This document shows, piece by piece, positions 1-8,414 of a stretch of DNA of 64,000 bases (within the stretch, counting starts at the first letter, position 1; every line of letters begins with the position of its first letter). A model generated the notes under the pieces. It saw only the letters and a list, made by a program, of their open reading frames with translations. It searched no databases and was not told the origin of the DNA. Source of the DNA: Mycobacterium sp. 1274756.6 (lineage in GTDB: Bacteria > Actinomycetota > Actinomycetes > Mycobacteriales > Mycobacteriaceae). A program made the position numbers and the translations under genes. The stretch spans positions 1-64,000 of the forward strand of contig NZ_LZLJ01000083.1 of the NCBI RefSeq assembly GCF_001668625.1, given 5' to 3'.

Positions 1-1138
1 CACCGGCGTGTGGACCCCGCCGGCCGATGCGACCACCGCCGCGCCGGTCCCGCCGGTCGACGCGACCCGCGCCGCCCAGCGGCGGCGGGACCGGCGACCG
101 CATCGTGGAGGTGGCGGGCATCGAACCCGATGCGGCGAGTAACCGGGCGCCGACCGCGGCGGTCGCGCTGGGGCGCGCCGGGACGATCACCGGCACCCGC
201 AGCCGCTGTCCGAGCAGCTCGCTGAGCATGGGCAGACTCGCGCCGCCGCCGACGATGGCCACCGCGGAGAGCCGTTCGGCCGCGGTGCCGCTGTTGGCCA
301 GGGTCTCGGCCACGGCGTCGGCGAACGCGGTCACCGGCTCGGCGATGAGGTTCTGCAGTCCCGCGCGGGTCAACTCGACCGGTTCGCCGGGTGTGCGGCC
401 CCCGGCGGACACCGTGGCGCTCGAGGCGGTCGCCAGCTGTTCCTTGGCCGCGCGGCACTCCTCACGCAGCCGAGCCAGCGAACTGGTCGCCGCGGTGGCC
501 GAATCACCGGTGTCGGGCAGCCGGGACAGCACATGGTTGAGCACCGCCTCGTCGACCAGGTCGCCGGAGAACTCGCCATAGCGGACCGTCCGGCCGATCG
601 GCGCGAAGCCGGCGTCGGCGTCCGCGACGGTGATGCTGGTCCCGGTCCCGCCGAAGTCGGCGAGCAGCACGATGCCGGTGCGCGGCATTCCGGGTTCGCC
701 GGCCAGTGCCGCCAGCGCCGCCGCAGCATCGGGCAGCAGGGCCGGCGCCGCACCGCCGGCGGCCAGCCGGGTCGCCGACACCGCGGCGCGTAGCGCCTCG
801 AAGACGTGCGGGTCCCAGTGGGCCGGAACCGCGATCGCCGCCGGAGTGCCGTAGCCGACCGCGCGGGCCATCGCGTCGAGCGCCTCGGCGGCCAACGCCT
901 CACCGCGGTGGGTGGAGCCATCGGCGGCCACCAGCGGGACCGGGTCGCCGATGCGCTGGACGAAGCCGCGCAGCACCGTGCCGGGTTCGGTGAGGTGCGG
1001 GTTCTCGGCGGGCACGCCGACCTCGGGCGGGCGGTGCTCGAAGAAGGTCAGCACGCAGCGGCGGATCAGCGGCAGTTGCCCGTCGCGGGACGCCGCCAGG
1101 TTGGTCATCCCGATCGACAAACCCAGCGAGTCGCTCAT
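1..1138 (-). CDS. Hsp70/actin-like ATPase family protein, 3' end outside window
   Basis: About 379 residues are visible; the C-terminus runs off the window. The fold is that of the Hsp70 nucleotide-binding domain: an N-terminal phosphate loop (GLSIGMTN, where DnaK has GIDLGTTN), a second phosphate-like loop (ADFGGTGTS, near residue 170) and an adenosine-type motif (MVGGGASLP). The first catalytic Asp is replaced by Ser and the Gly-rich loops are altered, so ATP hydrolysis may be weak or absent. No substrate-binding domain is seen; after the ATPase core the sequence becomes Arg/Gly/Pro-rich. It lies downstream of two Thr/Pro-rich membrane proteins on the same strand. It is not the housekeeping DnaK, which is at 13292. 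The start is the ATG at 1138. Confidence 0.75.
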   Translation of the reverse strand, partial: MSDSLGLSIGMTNLAASRDGQLPLIRRCVLTFFEHRPPEVGVPAENPHLTEPGTVLRGFVQRIGDPVPLVAADGSTHRGEALAAEALDAMARAVGYGTPAAIAVPAHWDPHVFEALRAAVSATRLAAGGAAPALLPDAAAALAALAGEPGMPRTGIVLLADFGGTGTSITVADADAGFAPIGRTVRYGEFSGDLVDEAVLNHVLSRLPDTGDSATAATSSLARLREECRAAKEQLATASSATVSAGGRTPGEPVELTRAGLQNLIAEPVTAFADAVAETLANSGTAAERLSAVAIVGGGASLPMLSELLGQRLRVPVIVPARPSATAAVGARLLAASGSMPATSTMRSPVPPPLGGAGRVDRRDRRGGGRIGRRGPHAG

Positions 1139-1228
1139 TCTGCGGGCACCTCGTATCTCGCTCGTTGGCTGACGGAGCCTCAACGATAACCGCTGCGGAG
1201 CCGATCACCCGGCCGCGCAACACCGCAC

Positions 1229-1678
1229 TCAGGGCAGGTCGGGCAGCGTGATCTCGGTCGGCAGGTTCGGCAACTGCGGCACCTCGGGCAACGTGATCGT
1301 CGACGGGATGTGCGGACGCCGGTGGGTCTTGCTGGTGGTCTCCGGCGCCTCGGTCTCCCCGGTGTCCGCAGGAGGCTGCTCGGCCGGGGGCTCGCTGGCC
1401 GTGGTTGTGGTGGGCGTGGTGGTCGAGGTCGTGGACGACGCCGACGTGCTGGTCGTGGTGGTGGTCGATGACACGGTGGTGGTCGACGACGGGGCCTGCG
1501 GGAAGGTCGGCCCGGAGTTGCCGCTGAACAGGGTGATCACGCCCCAGGTGATCAACGCGAGCAGGATCAGGACCAGGATGACCCAACCGGCCAGCAGCGG
1601 TGGTTTGCGATACCACGGGGTGGGGTGCCCGGCGGCGTCGTCGCCGAAGGAGACGGTCGGATCGTCATAACCTGCCAC
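1229..1678 (-). CDS. single-pass membrane protein with Thr-rich outer segment
   Basis: 149 residues. A short acidic N-terminus carries a TPWYRKPPLL motif, followed by one membrane helix (about residues 28-50). Then comes a Ser/Thr-rich stretch (about 60-95), a Glu/Pro segment and a Pro-rich tail ending in repeated LP motifs (ITLPEVP, ITLPDLP). The arrangement predicts an inside-N anchor with a stiff extracytoplasmic stalk that could be O-mannosylated. It is a paralogue of the protein encoded at 1723-2229 (same W-Y-x-(K/R)-P entry to the helix, same Thr-rich stalk), so the pair arose by tandem duplication. Function unknown. Confidence 0.75.
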   Translation of the reverse strand: MAGYDDPTVSFGDDAAGHPTPWYRKPPLLAGWVILVLILLALITWGVITLFSGNSGPTFPQAPSSTTTVSSTTTTTSTSASSTTSTTTPTTTTASEPPAEQPPADTGETEAPETTSKTHRRPHIPSTITLPEVPQLPNLPTEITLPDLP

Positions 1679-1722
1679 GGCAAGTGAGTTTAACGGCTCC
1701 GGTCACCGCGCGGCGCGACGAA

Positions 1723-2229
1723 TCAGCCGGGAATGTCCGGGTAATCCTCCATCGGCGGCGGGTTCTGCTCGGCGGGCAGCAGGGGACCGGTCGGTGTGGT
1801 GGTCGTGGTCGTCACCGGGGTGGTCGTGGTCTCGTCGGTCTCGGTGGCCTCGGTCGTGGTGGGCTCCACCGTGGTGGTCGTGGTGGTCGTGGTGGGCTCG
1901 GTCGTCGTCGTCGTCGTGGTTGTCGTCGTGGTGGTGGTCGTCGTGGGGACCGTCGTGGTCGGCGGCGGGACGACCGGCGGGGCGGTGGTGGTGGTCGTGG
2001 TCGTCGTGGTGGTGGGGGCCGGCGCGGTGCCGCTCTCGTTGTGGAGCAACACGATGAGCCCGTACACGATCACCCCGATCAGCGCGGCGATCAGCACGCC
2101 CCAGCCGATCAGCGCGGCCGGCCTCAGATACCACGGGGTCGAACGTTCGGCGTCCGGGTCGTCGGCGTAGCTGCCGAAGTACTCGGTCGGTTCGTTGCCC
2201 GGATCGTCGGGTGTCTGGTTACGCGCCAC
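1723..2229 (-). CDS. single-pass membrane protein with long poly-Thr stalk
   Basis: 168 residues from GTG 2229. It has an acidic cytoplasmic N-terminus (about 1-30), an STPWYLRP motif, a membrane helix (about 36-62), and then roughly 80 residues made almost wholly of Thr with Pro, Val and Glu. The tail is short and Pro-rich (PPPMEDYPDIPG). The DNA of the stalk is a long run of ACC/ACG codons, which makes it prone to slippage. It is a paralogue of the neighbouring 149-residue protein. The two lie just upstream of the Hsp70-like gene, and co-expression is likely. Role unknown; a cell-wall-spanning stalk is an inference. Confidence 0.75.
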   Translation of the reverse strand: MARNQTPDDPGNEPTEYFGSYADDPDAERSTPWYLRPAALIGWGVLIAALIGVIVYGLIVLLHNESGTAPAPTTTTTTTTTTAPPVVPPPTTTVPTTTTTTTTTTTTTTTEPTTTTTTTTVEPTTTEATETDETTTTPVTTTTTTPTGPLLPAEQNPPPMEDYPDIPG

Positions 2230-2289
2230 GAAACCAGATGGTAGGTCGTCGGCGGCCGACGTGGGGCGACTTGCCCGATGCGGCCGGCC

Positions 2290-3219
2290 TCAGAACTGCC
2301 GCACCACCTGGTGCGCGAACAGCTCGAGGTGGTCGAGGTCGGCGAGGTCGAGCACCTGCAGATACACCCGCTGCACGCCGACCTCGACGGCCGCGCCGAG
2401 TTGGTCGACGATCTGAGCGGGCGTGCCCACCAGCGGGGTGTTGGACTGCAATTCATCGAGGTCGCGGTTGATCGCGGCGGCGCGGCGGGTCACTTCGGCG
2501 TCGTCGCGGCCGGCGCAGACCACGAACGCCGCCGAGTAGGTCATCGAGTGCGGATCGCGGCCGACCGCGGCGACGGCCTCGCCGACCCGGCGGTATTGGG
2601 TCTCGATGGTCTCGATCGAGGCGAACGGCACGTTGAACTCGTCGGCGAAGGTGGCGGCCAGCACCGGGGTGCGTCGGGCGCCCAGGCCGCCGACGATGAT
2701 CGGCGGGTGGGGCCGCTGCACCGGTTTGGGCAGGGCCGGGGAATCGGCGATCGCGTAGTGGCTGCCGGCGTAGTCGAACAGCTCACCGTCCGGTGCGGTC
2801 CACAAGCCGGTGATGATTTCCAACTGCTCGGTGAGGCGGGCGAAGCGCTCCCCGAGCGGCGGGAACGGGATCGCGTAGGCGCGGTGCTCGTCCTCGAACC
2901 AGCCGGCCCCGATCCCGAACTCGACGCGGCCGTCGCTCATCGCGTCGACCTGGGCGACCGAGACCGCCAGCGGGCCCGGGTGCCGGAACGTCGCGGACGT
3001 GACCAGCGTGCCGAGCCGGATGGTGGAGGTTTCCCGCGCCAGGGCACCCAGCGTCACCCACGAATCGGTGGGGCCGGGCAGGCCCTCGCCGCTCATCGCG
3101 ACGTAGTGGTCGGACCGGAAGAAGGCGGAGAACCCCAACTCTTCGGCGGCCCGGGCCACCGCCAGCTGGTCGGTGTAGCTGGCGCCCTGCTGCGGTTCGA
3201 CGAATACCCGGAAGTCCAT
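2290..3219 (-). CDS. LLM-class (probably F420-dependent) oxidoreductase
   Basis: 309 residues, full length for a luciferase-like TIM-barrel oxidoreductase. The N-terminal strand (MDFRVFVEPQ), FFRSDHY near residue 37, the RHPGPLAVSVAQVDAMSDGR region and PPIIVGGLG (near 170) are typical of F420-using members. The substrate cannot be read from the sequence. A -10-like TACTCT sits 7 bases upstream of the ATG (3227-3232), so the message is probably leaderless. It stands apart from the lipoprotein gene that follows on the same strand. Confidence 0.85.
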   Translation of the reverse strand: MDFRVFVEPQQGASYTDQLAVARAAEELGFSAFFRSDHYVAMSGEGLPGPTDSWVTLGALARETSTIRLGTLVTSATFRHPGPLAVSVAQVDAMSDGRVEFGIGAGWFEDEHRAYAIPFPPLGERFARLTEQLEIITGLWTAPDGELFDYAGSHYAIADSPALPKPVQRPHPPIIVGGLGARRTPVLAATFADEFNVPFASIETIETQYRRVGEAVAAVGRDPHSMTYSAAFVVCAGRDDAEVTRRAAAINRDLDELQSNTPLVGTPAQIVDQLGAAVEVGVQRVYLQVLDLADLDHLELFAHQVVRQF

Positions 3220-3226
3220 GAGCGTC

Positions 3227-3232
3227 AGAGTA
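3227..3232 (-). promoter_or_regulatory. -10 element of a leaderless promoter
   Basis: TACTCT on the minus strand, followed by 7 bases and the ATG of the oxidoreductase at 3219. The expected transcription start therefore falls on the start codon. No clear -35 is seen, which is usual for mycobacterial promoters. Confidence 0.4.
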
Positions 3233-3243
3233 GGCGGTGGTGC

Positions 3244-3810
3244 TCAAAAGGTGTCGACGCGCTGGATGCTGACGAACATGCCGCGGCCGGTGTCGATGTT
3301 GGTGAAGCGGGTTCCGTCGAAGGTGGCGTCGATGTCCCAGCCCTGCGCGCGGTAGCGGCGGTAGTCGAGGGTGACCGCCGGGATCGCGCCCAGGTTGCCC
3401 AGCACCCAGTCCAGCTGCCCGTCGGCGGTGAGGCGGACACCGTTGGCGCGGCCGCCGTCACGCATCGGTGAATCGGTGAACGGGGCCTCGCAGCCGACGG
3501 TGGCCGTCGAGATCTGGCAGCGGGTCTTGCCGGACTTGGTGGCGATGAACACCAGACCGCTGTCGTCGGCGGGCAGTTCGGTGACACCGGCCGGTGCGGT
3601 CGTGGTCGGGCTCGGCGACGGTGCCGGTGTCGTCGTGGTGGTCGGGCGCGGCGGCGGGGACGGCCGGGTGGTCTTGGGAAACGTCGGCTCCGGTGGGCCG
3701 GCGCCCGGACCGGCGACCGGGCGGCCGTCGATGGTGTTGGTGCACGCGGCGACCAGCGCGAACCCGGTCACGGCCAGCGCCACGCCGGCTCGACGCACAC
3801 TCCTGGTCAC
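3244..3810 (-). CDS. lpqJ: LpqJ-like lipoprotein
   Basis: 188 residues from GTG 3810. The start is chosen because it gives a classic lipoprotein signal: Arg-rich start (TRSVRRAG), hydrophobic core and lipobox LVAAC with the lipidated Cys near residue 20, followed by TNTIDGRPV. A Pro/Thr-rich linker (about 45-80) leads to a globular domain with two Cys (RCQIS, VGCEAP) likely to form a disulfide. It should be anchored outside the cytoplasmic membrane. The name rests on resemblance to M. tuberculosis LpqJ (remembered) and on its position near the AnsP2-like permease, as in M. tuberculosis. Function unknown. Confidence 0.75.
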   Translation of the reverse strand: MTRSVRRAGVALAVTGFALVAACTNTIDGRPVAGPGAGPPEPTFPKTTRPSPPPRPTTTTTPAPSPSPTTTAPAGVTELPADDSGLVFIATKSGKTRCQISTATVGCEAPFTDSPMRDGGRANGVRLTADGQLDWVLGNLGAIPAVTLDYRRYRAQGWDIDATFDGTRFTNIDTGRGMFVSIQRVDTF

Positions 3811-3890
3811 AGTCTTGCTCCGATCCCGCGCAAACCCGCTCCAGACTACGCAGCCGGTGGCGCACGGGGCTGCAGTGACGCGCGTGGCGG

Positions 3891-4082
3891 TCAGGAGAAG
3901 TCGCGGAAAGCGAGCGCGAACCCGGCGATGAACACCGCCGCCGCCGCCGCGTACCCCAGCACCGACCACCAGCCCAGATCCAGATACTTGGTGACGGCGA
4001 CCAGCGCGAGCGCCAGGAACACCAGCACCATGCCGTACAGCGGGGGACGGTAGGCGTACCGGTCGGGTCTCGGGTCGCTCAT
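3891..4082 (-). CDS. small two-helix membrane protein
   Basis: 63 residues with two hydrophobic helices (about 18-34 and 41-58) separated by a short DLGWW turn. Its ATG overlaps the TGA of the upstream permease gene (ATGA at 4079-4082), so the two are translationally coupled. Its size, its position directly after an amino-acid permease and its lack of a catalytic motif suggest an accessory membrane peptide. No function is known to me. Confidence 0.7.
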   Translation of the reverse strand: MSDPRPDRYAYRPPLYGMVLVFLALALVAVTKYLDLGWWSVLGYAAAAAVFIAGFALAFRDFS

Positions 4083-5560
4083 GCCGGTTCCTCCGTGGCG
4101 GTCTCGTACTCGGCGGCAGTGGCCCGCACCCGGTTGCGCACCAGATACCAGCCCCCGATCAGCGTCGGGATGCCCACCAGAGCGGCGGCGCGGATCCAGA
4201 CGCCGTACTCGGGATCGAACAGCATCAAAATCACCACCCCGGCGAGGAAGACCAGGGTGAGGTAGCCGCTGTAGGGCGCCAGCGGCATCCGAAACGCCGG
4301 GCGCTGCAGCTCCCCGGTCCGGGTCAGCGCGTGAAAGCGCAACTGGCAGGAGACGATCGTCGCCCAGGCGGCCAACACGCCCAGGGCGGCGATGTTCAGC
4401 ACGATCTCGAAGGCGTGCTCGGGCACGACCGCGTTCAACGCGACCCCGAACAGTCCGATCCCGCTGGTGAGCAGGATGCCGCCATAGGGCACACCGCTTT
4501 TCGACATCACCGCGGTGAACCGGGGCCCGCTGCCGTTGACCGCCATCGAGCGCAGGATGCGCCCGGTGGAGTACAGCCCGGCGTTCAGGCTGGACAGCGC
4601 GGCGGTGAGCACCACCAGGTTCATCAGACCGCCGGCGCCCTCGAAGCCGATCTTGGAGAAGAACGTCACGAACGGGCTCTCATGTGCGCGGTAGGCGGTG
4701 TAGGGCAGCAGCAGCGCCAACAGCACCACCGATCCGACATAGAAGATCACGATCCGGGCGATCACCGAGTTGATCGCGCGCGGCATCACCTTCTCCGGCT
4801 CGGCGGTCTCCCCGGCGGCGGTGCCGACCAACTCCACCGCGGCGTAGGCGAACACCACCCCGGAGGTCACCAACACCAGCGGGATCAGCCCGGTGGGGAA
4901 GAACCCGCCGCTCTCGCGCCAGAGCGCCAACCCGGTGTCGTGGCCGTCGATCTGGTAGCGGCCGGCCAAAAAAACCGTGCCGACGACCAGGAACGTCAGC
5001 AGCGCCACCACCTTGATCAGCGCCGCCCAGAACTCCAGTTCGCCGAAGAGCTTCACCGAGATCAGGTTCATCGCCACCACGGTGAGCAGCGCCGCCAGCG
5101 CCAGCAGCCACTGCGGAATCACGTGGAACAGTCCCCAGTAGTGGAAGTAGGTGGCGATCGCGGTGATGTCGACGATGCTGGTCATCGCCCAGTTCAAGAA
5201 GTACATCCAGCCGGCGACGAAAGCGACCTTCTCGCCGAAGAATTCCCGCGCGTAGGACACGAACGACCCCGACGACGGCCGGTGCAGCACCAGTTCGCCC
5301 AGTGCGCGCAGGATCAGGAAGACGAAGGCGCCGCAGATTCCGTAGACCAGAAACAGGCTGGGGCCGGCCGAGGCGAGCCGGCCGCCGGCGCCGAGGAACA
5401 GGCCGGTGCCGATCGCCCCGCCGATCGCGATCATCTGCAGTTGCCGCGGTTTGAGACCTTTGTGGTACCCGGCGTCCTCGCGGGTGAGCCGGTCCGCGGC
5501 GGGGCCGGATGACGGCTGGGGCAAGACAGTCCTCGATGTCGGGGGCGTGGCCGGTGGCAT
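4079..5560 (-). CDS. ansP2: AnsP2-like amino-acid permease (L-asparagine type)
   Basis: 493 residues with about 12 membrane helices of the amino-acid/polyamine/organocation (APC) superfamily. The helix-1 motif [13 protein letters not shown] follows a soluble start of about 50 residues; [14 protein letters not shown] and [10 protein letters not shown] are family signatures. It closely resembles M. tuberculosis AnsP2 as I remember it ([26 protein letters not shown]), so proton-coupled import of asparagine or a related amino acid is likely. The ATG at 5560 is preferred over one eight codons earlier because it better matches the family length. It is coupled to the small membrane protein downstream. 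Confidence 0.88.
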   Translation of the reverse strand: MPPATPPTSRTVLPQPSSGPAADRLTREDAGYHKGLKPRQLQMIAIGGAIGTGLFLGAGGRLASAGPSLFLVYGICGAFVFLILRALGELVLHRPSSGSFVSYAREFFGEKVAFVAGWMYFLNWAMTSIVDITAIATYFHYWGLFHVIPQWLLALAALLTVVAMNLISVKLFGELEFWAALIKVVALLTFLVVGTVFLAGRYQIDGHDTGLALWRESGGFFPTGLIPLVLVTSGVVFAYAAVELVGTAAGETAEPEKVMPRAINSVIARIVIFYVGSVVLLALLLPYTAYRAHESPFVTFFSKIGFEGAGGLMNLVVLTAALSSLNAGLYSTGRILRSMAVNGSGPRFTAVMSKSGVPYGGILLTSGIGLFGVALNAVVPEHAFEIVLNIAALGVLAAWATIVSCQLRFHALTRTGELQRPAFRMPLAPYSGYLTLVFLAGVVILMLFDPEYGVWIRAAALVGIPTLIGGWYLVRNRVRATAAEYETATEEPA

Positions 5561-5673
5561 TTTCGGCGACCGCGCCGTGCGCACCGGCTAGATACTAAGG
5601 CCACCGCGGTGTGCGGGCGGCACCCGTTGCGGCGCGGTCGGCCAAAAGCGCCCGGCGGGCGAGTGCGGCTCAC

Positions 5674-5679
5674 TACGCT
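5674..5679 (+). promoter_or_regulatory. -10 element of a leaderless promoter (cupin gene)
   Basis: TACGCT ends six bases before the ATG at 5686, placing the expected transcription start at the start codon. This supports the internal ATG rather than a longer upstream frame. Confidence 0.4.
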
Positions 5680-5685
5680 GAAACG

Positions 5686-6378
5686 ATGTCGCTGAGTCGA
5701 CGCAGGGTGCTCGGTGGCGCCGGGTTGGTGGGGGCCGGCGCGCTCGGTGGCGTGGCCGCCGACCGCACGATCACCGAGACCGGGCCGTCGGATCGGCCCG
5801 AGGAGCCGACCGCGGCCGACGACGCCGCCCGGTTCGGCGACCCGCGCATCCCCGCCGAGCTCGGCTACACCCATTCCCACCTGTTTCGGCTGGGCGCGAT
5901 GGCACCCACCGAGTTCGACGGCGGGCACCTGCGCCAGGCGCACCGCGGCAACTTCCCGATCCTGACCGGCCAGGAGGCCAGCGTCGTGATGGTGACGCTC
6001 GAGCCGGGCGGCATCCGGGAACCGCACTGGCATCCCAGCGCCTGGGAGATCAGCGTCATCACCCACGGCACGGCCAGTTGGACCCTGCTCGACCCGCTCG
6101 GAAACGCCGAGAGCTTCGACGCCGGTCCCGGCGATGTGGTCTTCGCGCCGCAGGGTTCGCTGCACTACTTCGAGAACAACGGTTCGGCGGACTTGAACGT
6201 TCTGATCGTCTTCAATGCCAGCACCGAGGAGGGCAGCGACGACATCGGGATCGGCGCCTCGATCAGCAAGTTACCGCCGGAGGTGCTCGCCGCGGTCTTC
6301 GGTGTGCCGGCGGAGACCTTCGCCGGGTTCCGGACCATCGACCGCTCCATCACGATCACCCGGCGCGGGCGGGCATGA
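5686..6378 (+). CDS. exported cupin protein (oxalate decarboxylase-like fold)
   Basis: 230 residues. The N-terminus (SLSRRRVLGGAG then a hydrophobic stretch to about 25) resembles a Tat or Tat-lipoprotein-free signal, so the protein is probably exported. A single cupin barrel follows. PGGIREPHWHP and EISVITHG supply the first metal-binding group (H, H, E), and GDVVFAPQGSLHYFEN supplies the final His. One barrel rather than the two of classical oxalate decarboxylase is seen, so the substrate is open. It is divergent from the permease and 59 bases upstream of the KAS III-like gene. Confidence 0.8.
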   Translation: MSLSRRRVLGGAGLVGAGALGGVAADRTITETGPSDRPEEPTAADDAARFGDPRIPAELGYTHSHLFRLGAMAPTEFDGGHLRQAHRGNFPILTGQEASVVMVTLEPGGIREPHWHPSAWEISVITHGTASWTLLDPLGNAESFDAGPGDVVFAPQGSLHYFENNGSADLNVLIVFNASTEEGSDDIGIGASISKLPPEVLAAVFGVPAETFAGFRTIDRSITITRRGRA

Positions 6379-6423
6379 CCACCTCAAGGAACGTCCTCTT
6401 AGACTTACTAGCTATCTAGCGCA

Positions 6424-6429
6424 TAGGAT
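6424..6429 (+). promoter_or_regulatory. -10 element upstream of the KAS III-like gene
   Basis: TAGGAT ends 8 bases before the ATG at 6438, within a locally AT-rich stretch (6396-6430) that stands out from its surroundings. The transcript would be leaderless or nearly so. TTAGAC at 6399-6404 is a possible -35 with 19-base spacing. Confidence 0.4.
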
Positions 6430-6437
6430 GGCCCGCC

Positions 6438-7454
6438 ATGAACGGGATTGCGGCGGTCAACGGCACCGGCAATGTTGGCCTGCTCAGCATCGGGGCGTAC
6501 CGGCCCGCCAGGGTGGTCACCAACGACGAGATCTGCGAAAACATCGACTCGTCGGATGAATGGATCTACACCCGCACCGGGATCAAGACCCGCCGCTTCG
6601 CCGCCCGCGACGAATCGGTCACCTCGATGGCGATCGAGGCGGGGCGCCGCGCGATCGCCAACGCGCTGCTGACCGGCGCCGACATCGACGCCGTGATCGT
6701 GGCGACCAACACCCACTTCGTGCAGACGCCGTCGTCGGCCCCGATGGTCGCCTCCGCGGTCGGCGCCCACGGCGTGCCCGGTTTCGACATCAGCGTCGGC
6801 TGCGCCGGGTTCGGCTACGCCCTCGGGGTGGCCGCGGACATGGTGCGCGCCGGCAGCGCGCGCACCGTGCTGGTCATCGGTTCGGAGAAGCTCTCGCCCA
6901 CCTTGGACATGCATGACCGCGGCAACTGCTTCATCTTCGCCGACGGCGCCGGGGCGGTCGTCGTGGGTGAGACCCCCGACCTCGGGATCGGGCCGACCGT
7001 GTGGGGCAGCGACGGCGAGCAGAGCGCCGCGGTGCGCCAGGACATCGACTGGATCGATTACACCGAAAACCCCGGCGGCGAACGGCCGTTCCTGCGAATG
7101 GAGGGCACCGCGGTCTTCCGGTGGGCCGCCTTCGAAATGAGCAAGGCCGCCGCCCGAGCGCTGGAGGCGGCGAAGGTCGGCCCCGAGGACCTCAACGCCT
7201 TCGTGCCCCATCAGGCCAACAGCCGGATCAACGAACTGCTGGCCAAAAGTCTGCAGCTGCCGACGGAGGTCGCGGTGGCCAACGACATCGTGCACACCGG
7301 CAACACCTCGGCCGCCTCCGTGCCGCTGGCGATGGAGGAACTGTTGTCCACCGGTGCCGCCAAGCCGGGCGGGCTGGCCTTGCTGCTCGGTTACGGCGCC
7401 GGCCTCAGTTACGCCGCGCAGGTCGTCAAGCTGCCGCCGGTGCCGTTCGAATAA
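6438..7454 (+). CDS. 3-oxoacyl-ACP synthase III family protein
   Basis: 338 residues, the usual length of FabH-type condensing enzymes. All three catalytic residues are present: Cys in [10 protein letters not shown] (near 119), His in FVPHQANSR (near 257) and Asn in HTGNTSAAS (near 287). [16 protein letters not shown] near residue 40 is typical of the family. The reaction would be a decarboxylative Claisen condensation of an acyl-CoA starter with malonyl-ACP, or a related acyl transfer. It lies apart from other fatty-acid synthase genes, and an Ddn-family gene follows 10 bases downstream, so it is more likely a secondary or accessory synthase than housekeeping FabH. Confidence 0.87.
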   Translation: MNGIAAVNGTGNVGLLSIGAYRPARVVTNDEICENIDSSDEWIYTRTGIKTRRFAARDESVTSMAIEAGRRAIANALLTGADIDAVIVATNTHFVQTPSSAPMVASAVGAHGVPGFDISVGCAGFGYALGVAADMVRAGSARTVLVIGSEKLSPTLDMHDRGNCFIFADGAGAVVVGETPDLGIGPTVWGSDGEQSAAVRQDIDWIDYTENPGGERPFLRMEGTAVFRWAAFEMSKAAARALEAAKVGPEDLNAFVPHQANSRINELLAKSLQLPTEVAVANDIVHTGNTSAASVPLAMEELLSTGAAKPGGLALLLGYGAGLSYAAQVVKLPPVPFE

Positions 7455-7464
7455 GGGCTGGTCG

Positions 7465-7908
7465 ATGCCCGCCCGCTATGAGAAGCCCGGCCGCGCCGCC
7501 CGCGTGGGCAACAGGGTGATCCGGGGTCTCGCCGAAGCCGGGGTCAGCATCGCGGGCAGCCGGGCGCTGACGGTGCGCGGTCGCCGCAGCGGACAGCCCC
7601 GCCACGTGGTGGTCAATGTGTTGAGCGTCGACGGCGTGGACTACCTGGTCTCGCCGCGCGGCCAGACGCAATGGGTGCGCAACGCCCGCGCTGCCGGGGA
7701 GGTCGAGGTGGGGCCGCGCTGGCATCGGCGGCGGTGGGCGGTCACCGAGGTCGCCGACGAAGCCAAGCCGCCGCTGTTGCGCCGTTACCTGGCCCGTTGG
7801 CATTGGCAGGTCAAGGGAGTTGTCCTCGGGTTGACCCCGGAATCCAGCGACGCTGAACTGGCGGCCGCCGCGCCGTCTTTCCCGGTTTTCGCGCTCAGCG
7901 CGCATTGA
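7465..7908 (+). CDS. Ddn-like (deazaflavin-dependent nitroreductase family) protein
   Basis: 147 residues of the mycobacterial family typified by Ddn: a basic N-terminus, ALTVRGRRSGQPRHV (F420 phosphate-binding type segment, near 35-50), YLVSPRGQTQWVRNARA (near 62-78) and a C-terminal region ending FPVFALS. These proteins bind F420 and reduce quinones or other electron acceptors. It follows the KAS III-like gene by 10 bases on the same strand and is probably co-transcribed. The natural substrate cannot be inferred. Confidence 0.85.
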   Translation: MPARYEKPGRAARVGNRVIRGLAEAGVSIAGSRALTVRGRRSGQPRHVVVNVLSVDGVDYLVSPRGQTQWVRNARAAGEVEVGPRWHRRRWAVTEVADEAKPPLLRRYLARWHWQVKGVVLGLTPESSDAELAAAAPSFPVFALSAH

Positions 7909-8063
7909 ATCGCGCGCCGGCCACCCTCGACCCGGCTTCGCCGCGTGGCGGTATTCGTGCACGCGGAGTCCGCATCCGGGAGTATTCTGAGGCTGCGATT
8001 TCGCGATGGTTGTTCCTGGCCTGAGTGCGCTGAGTTGATGCGAGTTCAAGCGGGAGGGATGTC

Positions 8064-8414
8064 ATGGCCGATCCGAATATCGATGCCACCGCCCAGACGG
8101 TGTCGGACAAGCTGGACGGCACCAACAATGACGGGCAGGTTCTCGGCTACCGCCGCGCCGCGATGTTCTACGACGCCAACATGTTCGGGTTGTCCAAGGA
8201 CTACGCCTTCCCGGAGGGATCGAACACCTCGCCCTCGGTGCTGGACCAGGCGACGAGTCTGGCGAAACTGCTCACCCGCAAACAAACCCTCGCCGACGGC
8301 AACGACTACGACGTGTGGGATTGCATATTCACCTTGACCAAGTGGGTTCTGGCGCAAGATCCCCACATCAACGACGACGAGATCAACTCGGTGAACTACC
8401 GAGGCCAAAAGTGA
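8064..8414 (+). CDS. first gene of lysis-like cassette, function unknown
   Basis: 116 residues, acidic and soluble, with no signal peptide or membrane helix. A strong ribosome binding site (GGGAGGG, about 7 bases before the ATG) opens the cassette. I do not recognise the family. The last codons overlap the start of the esterase gene (GTGA at 8411-8414), the first of three such overlaps. The sequence alternates charged helices (DQATSLAKLLTRKQ; DVWDCIFTLTKWVLAQ). Because the two partners look like phage lytic enzymes, a chaperone, immunity or structural role is possible but unproven. Confidence 0.75.
   Translation: MADPNIDATAQTVSDKLDGTNNDGQVLGYRRAAMFYDANMFGLSKDYAFPEGSNTSPSVLDQATSLAKLLTRKQTLADGNDYDVWDCIFTLTKWVLAQDPHINDDEINSVNYRGQK

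Noticed and set aside
1796..2060. Dense GTGG/GTCGTG repeats resembling a repeat array
   Set aside because: These are the reverse complement of ACC/ACG Thr codons of the stalk protein; no unit of constant length or spacer exists, so it is not CRISPR or a satellite.
4331..5512. A 390-codon plus-strand frame opposite the AnsP2-like permease
   Set aside because: Composition is His/Gln/Gly-rich and has no start site; the permease on the other strand is clear.
6401..6420. TAGCTATCTAG-like partial palindrome before the KAS III gene as an operator
   Set aside because: The symmetry is poor; the AT-rich stretch is better explained by the promoter.
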